From contig DATNAW010000027.1 in NCBI GenBank assembly GCA_035572335.1, forward strand, positions 1 to 9,211: a stretch of DNA of 9,211 nucleotides. Direction: 5' to 3'. This document shows, in pieces, positions 7,035 to 9,211 of the stretch; position 1 is the first letter of the stretch, and the number at the start of each line of letters is the position of its first letter. The stretch is from 66-474 sp035572335. GTDB taxonomy: Bacteria; Pseudomonadota; Gammaproteobacteria; Xanthomonadales; Rhodanobacteraceae. The notes below the pieces were generated by a model, which was given only the letters and a program-made list of their open reading frames with translations, had not been told where the DNA came from and made no database searches. The translations under genes and the position numbers were made by a program.

Positions 7035-7319
7035 TTATTTCGCCAGCTTGCGCGCAACCGGACGGCGCGCGGCCTTCCCGCGGATCCGATCCAACAAGTA
7101 ACTGCGGAATTCTTCCCATGGAATGGTCTCACCTGTTTCCACGATACGTTGGTAGCGGCGCTCTGCCTCGGCATAAAACTCGGCGCGCTGCTCGGAAGAA
7201 TTCGCTTTCTCGGTGATCGCTTCCAGGATGAAATTGTGCGACGTCGTGCCCGCACGCTTTGCCGCCCGCGCGATGCGACTTTTCAGTTCGTCCGGCAGAC
7301 GGATGGTGGTGGTACTCAT
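7035..7319 (-). CDS. Ribbon-helix-helix (CopG-type) antitoxin
   Basis: 94-residue antitoxin that should bind and neutralise the adjacent RelE/ParE toxin and repress its own operon as a dimer. MSTTTIRLPDELKSRIARAA is a classic ribbon-helix-helix N-terminus: a short beta strand (TTTIRLP), then helices KSRIARAAKRA and TSHNFILEAITEKA. The charged C-terminal half (AEFYAEAERRYQRIVETGE, then a basic tail KAARRPVARKLAK) would wrap the toxin. The ATG at 7319 is preferred over the upstream ATG at 7352, because GGAG (7327-7330) lies seven bases before it and the fold begins there. Only one base separates its stop from the toxin GTG. The gene lies 71 bp downstream of the uvrB stop on the same strand, but has its own operator-like palindrome. 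Confidence 0.87.
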   Translation of the reverse strand: MSTTTIRLPDELKSRIARAAKRAGTTSHNFILEAITEKANSSEQRAEFYAEAERRYQRIVETGETIPWEEFRSYLLDRIRGKAARRPVARKLAK

Positions 7320-7352
7320 GGGGGTGCTCCGGATCGTACTCGATCGAATCAA

Positions 7353-7372
7353 TGTAGCACATTTGTGCTACA
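7353..7372. promoter_or_regulatory. 20-bp perfect inverted repeat, probable toxin-antitoxin operator
   Basis: TGTAGCACA-TT-TGTGCTACA: two perfect 9-base arms around a two-base centre. It lies 33 bp upstream of the antitoxin ATG, between the uvrB stop and the toxin-antitoxin pair. Position, symmetry and size fit the operator of an autoregulated ribbon-helix-helix antitoxin. On the minus strand, TACATT overlapping the repeat could be a -10 element, but there is no good -35. No T-run follows in either direction, so a uvrB terminator is less likely. Confidence 0.65.
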
Positions 7373-7390
7373 CACGAGCCGCCCTTCGAC

Positions 7391-9211
7391 CTACGACATC
7401 AACGCCTGCTCGCGCACGCGGTGGATTTCGTCGCGCAGGCGCGCGGCTTCCTCGAATTCCAGGTCCTGCGCGTGCTTGTACATGCGCGATTCGAGTTTCC
7501 TGATCAGCGCCGCGGCGGCGTGCGCGTCGAGCACGGAATAATCTGCGGCATCTTCGGCGACCCTGGACAGCGGCGCGGCGGCCTGGCCCTTGCCGCGACC
7601 ACGTCCACGACCACGCGACGATGGTTCCTCGCGCGCGCCTTCCATCACGTCGGCGATGTTGCGGACGATGGTGGTCGGCGTGATGCCGTGTTCGAGGTTG
7701 TACTCGACCTGCTTGGCGCGGCGGCGGTCGGTTTCGTCGATCGCGGCCTGCATCGATCGGGTGATCGTGTCTCCGTACATGATGGCCTTGCCGCGCACAT
7801 TGCGCGCGCAGCGGCCGATGGTCTGGATCAGCGAGCCGGTCGAACGCAGGAAGCCTTCCTTGTCGGCGTCAAGGATCGCGACCAACGACACCTCCGGCAT
7901 GTCGAGGCCTTCGCGCAGCAGGTTGATGCCGACCAATACATCGAACTTGCCCAGCCGCAGGTCGCGGATGATTTCGACGCGCTCGACGGTCTCGATGTCC
8001 GAATGGAGATACCGCACGCGCACGTCCTGTTCGGCCAGGAAGTCAGTGAGGTTCTCGGCCATGCGCTTGGTCAGCGTGGTGATCAACACGCGATCGCCCA
8101 TTTTCACGCGCTCGCGGATCTCGCCGAGCACGTCGTCCACCTGCGAACGCACCGGCCGCACTTCCACTTCCGGGTCGACCAGGCCGGTCGGGCGCACCAC
8201 CAGTTCCACCACGCTGTCGCCGGATTGCTTGCGTTCGTACGGACCTGGCGTCGCCGACACGAAGATCGTGCGCGGTTCGCGCTGTTCCCATTCATCGAAT
8301 TTCAGGGGGCGATTGTCGAGCGCGCTCGGCAGGCGGAAGCCGAACTCGACCAGCGTTTCCTTGCGCGAGCGGTCGCCCTTGTACATCGCGCCCAATTGCG
8401 GAATCGTGACGTGCGATTCGTCCACCACCAGCAACGCGTCGGACGGCAGGTAATCGAACAGCGTCGGCGGCGGCTGGCCGGGCAGACGCCGCGTCAGGTG
8501 CCGCGAGTAGTTCTCGATGCCCTGGCAGTAGCCGACCTCGTGCATCATCTCCATGTCGTACATGGTGCGCTGTTCGAGACGCTGCGCTTCCAGCAGCTTG
8601 CCCGCGCCACGCAAGACTTCCAGCCGCTCCTTCAATTCTTCCTTGATGGTGTCGATGGCGTTCAGCACGCTTTCGCGCGTGGACGCGTAATGCGTGGCCG
8701 GATACACCACGCAGCGCGGCAGTTTGCGCAACATGTCGCCGGTCAGCGGATCGAACATCGAAATCTTCTCGACCTCGCCATCGAACATTTCGATCCGAAG
8801 CGCTTCGGTTTCACTCTCGGCCGGGAAGATGTCGAGGATTTCGCCGCGCACGCGATAGGTGCCGCGACGCAATTCCATCTCGTTGCGCGTGTACTGCAGC
8901 TCGGTGAGTTGGCGCAGCAGTTGCCGCTGATCGACGCGGTCGCCGATGGAAAGGATCAGCCGCAGGCTCAAGTAGTCTTCGGGATCGCCCAAGCCGTAGA
9001 TCGCGGACACCGTGCCGACGATCAGCGCATCGCGCCGCGACAGCAGCGCCTTGGTCGCGGCCAGCCGCATCTGCTCGATGTGGTCGTTGATGCTCGCATC
9101 CTTTTCGATGTACGTGTCCGACGACGGCACGTACGCTTCCGGCTGGTAGTAGTCGTAGTAGCTGACGAAATATTCGACCGCGTTGTGCGGGAAGAATTGT
9201 TTGAACTCGCC
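7391..9211 (-). CDS. uvrB: UvrB, excinuclease ABC subunit B (partial, N-terminus off the right edge)
   Basis: Damage-verification subunit of UvrABC nucleotide excision repair: loaded by UvrA, it clamps damaged DNA and recruits UvrC. 606 residues are visible with no stop up to the window edge. By comparison with E. coli UvrB (673), about 75 are missing, including Walker A. Landmarks in order are the beta-hairpin region VSYYDYYQPEAYVPSSDTYI, SAIYGLGDPEDYL, TFR-like RGTYRVRGEILDIFPAES, GIENYSRHL, the Walker B/DEAD-like LLVVDESHVTIPQ, VSATPGPYE, VRPTGLVDPEVEVRPV, TTLTKRMAENL, GINLLREGLDMPEVSLVAIL, LIQTIGRCARN (motif VI), EHGITP, and a C-terminal UVR domain LEFEEAARLRDEIHRV that contacts UvrC. Motif VI normally reads GRAARN; here a cysteine (codon 7808-7810) replaces alanine. 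An arginine-glycine repeat (SSRGRGRGRGKG) fills the linker before the UVR domain. The gene is a housekeeping function unrelated to the sugar locus. Confidence 0.97.
   Translation of the reverse strand, partial: GEFKQFFPHNAVEYFVSYYDYYQPEAYVPSSDTYIEKDASINDHIEQMRLAATKALLSRRDALIVGTVSAIYGLGDPEDYLSLRLILSIGDRVDQRQLLRQLTELQYTRNEMELRRGTYRVRGEILDIFPAESETEALRIEMFDGEVEKISMFDPLTGDMLRKLPRCVVYPATHYASTRESVLNAIDTIKEELKERLEVLRGAGKLLEAQRLEQRTMYDMEMMHEVGYCQGIENYSRHLTRRLPGQPPPTLFDYLPSDALLVVDESHVTIPQLGAMYKGDRSRKETLVEFGFRLPSALDNRPLKFDEWEQREPRTIFVSATPGPYERKQSGDSVVELVVRPTGLVDPEVEVRPVRSQVDDVLGEIRERVKMGDRVLITTLTKRMAENLTDFLAEQDVRVRYLHSDIETVERVEIIRDLRLGKFDVLVGINLLREGLDMPEVSLVAILDADKEGFLRSTGSLIQTIGRCARNVRGKAIMYGDTITRSMQAAIDETDRRRAKQVEYNLEHGITPTTIVRNIADVMEGAREEPSSRGRGRGRGKGQAAAPLSRVAEDAADYSVLDAHAAAALIRKLESRMYKHAQDLEFEEAARLRDEIHRVREQALMS

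Overview
This is high-GC chromosomal DNA. It is probably from a gammaproteobacterium of the Xanthomonas/Lysobacter/Rhodanobacter group (Lysobacterales). The basis is a TonB-dependent receptor of the Xanthomonas/Caulobacter type and a cytoplasmic GH13 alpha-glucosidase that closely resembles, from memory, the Xanthomonas alpha-glucosidase XgtA. The window carries dense long antisense ORF shadows, as expected at this GC content. No RNA gene, insertion sequence or CRISPR array is visible.

Region 1 (1-5183 plus glk to 6161) is a sugar-utilisation locus. A TonB-dependent receptor gene runs leftwards from 2049 and off the left edge. Facing it across a 346-bp control region is a rightward cluster of alpha-glucosidase (2396-4015), LacI-family regulator (4116-5180) and glucokinase (5187-6161). 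The inferred pathway is outer-membrane uptake of an alpha-glucoside such as maltose or a maltodextrin, cytoplasmic hydrolysis to glucose, and phosphorylation to glucose-6-phosphate, with the LacI protein sensing the sugar. The control region holds two copies of one 14-base sequence in opposite orientation around the palindrome ATACGTAT, one on the side of each divergent gene. These are the best candidates for the LacI operators. No inner-membrane sugar transporter lies inside the window; it may be beyond the left edge or elsewhere.

Region 2 (6162-7390) looks accessory. A 139-residue membrane ORF (6278-6697) reads like the beginning and end of a CPA1-type cation/proton antiporter joined in frame, with most of the transporter missing. 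Convergent to it is a type II toxin-antitoxin pair on the minus strand: a ribbon-helix-helix antitoxin (7035-7319) followed by a RelE/ParE-family toxin (6737-7033). A perfect 20-base inverted repeat (7353-7372), a likely autoregulatory operator, lies upstream of the pair.

Region 3 (7391-9211) is the housekeeping excision-repair gene uvrB on the minus strand. It is intact to its stop codon but lacks its N-terminus (including Walker A) because the window ends.

Nothing here is an obviously new system. The points most worth following are the paired operators, the deleted antiporter and the toxin-antitoxin operator.
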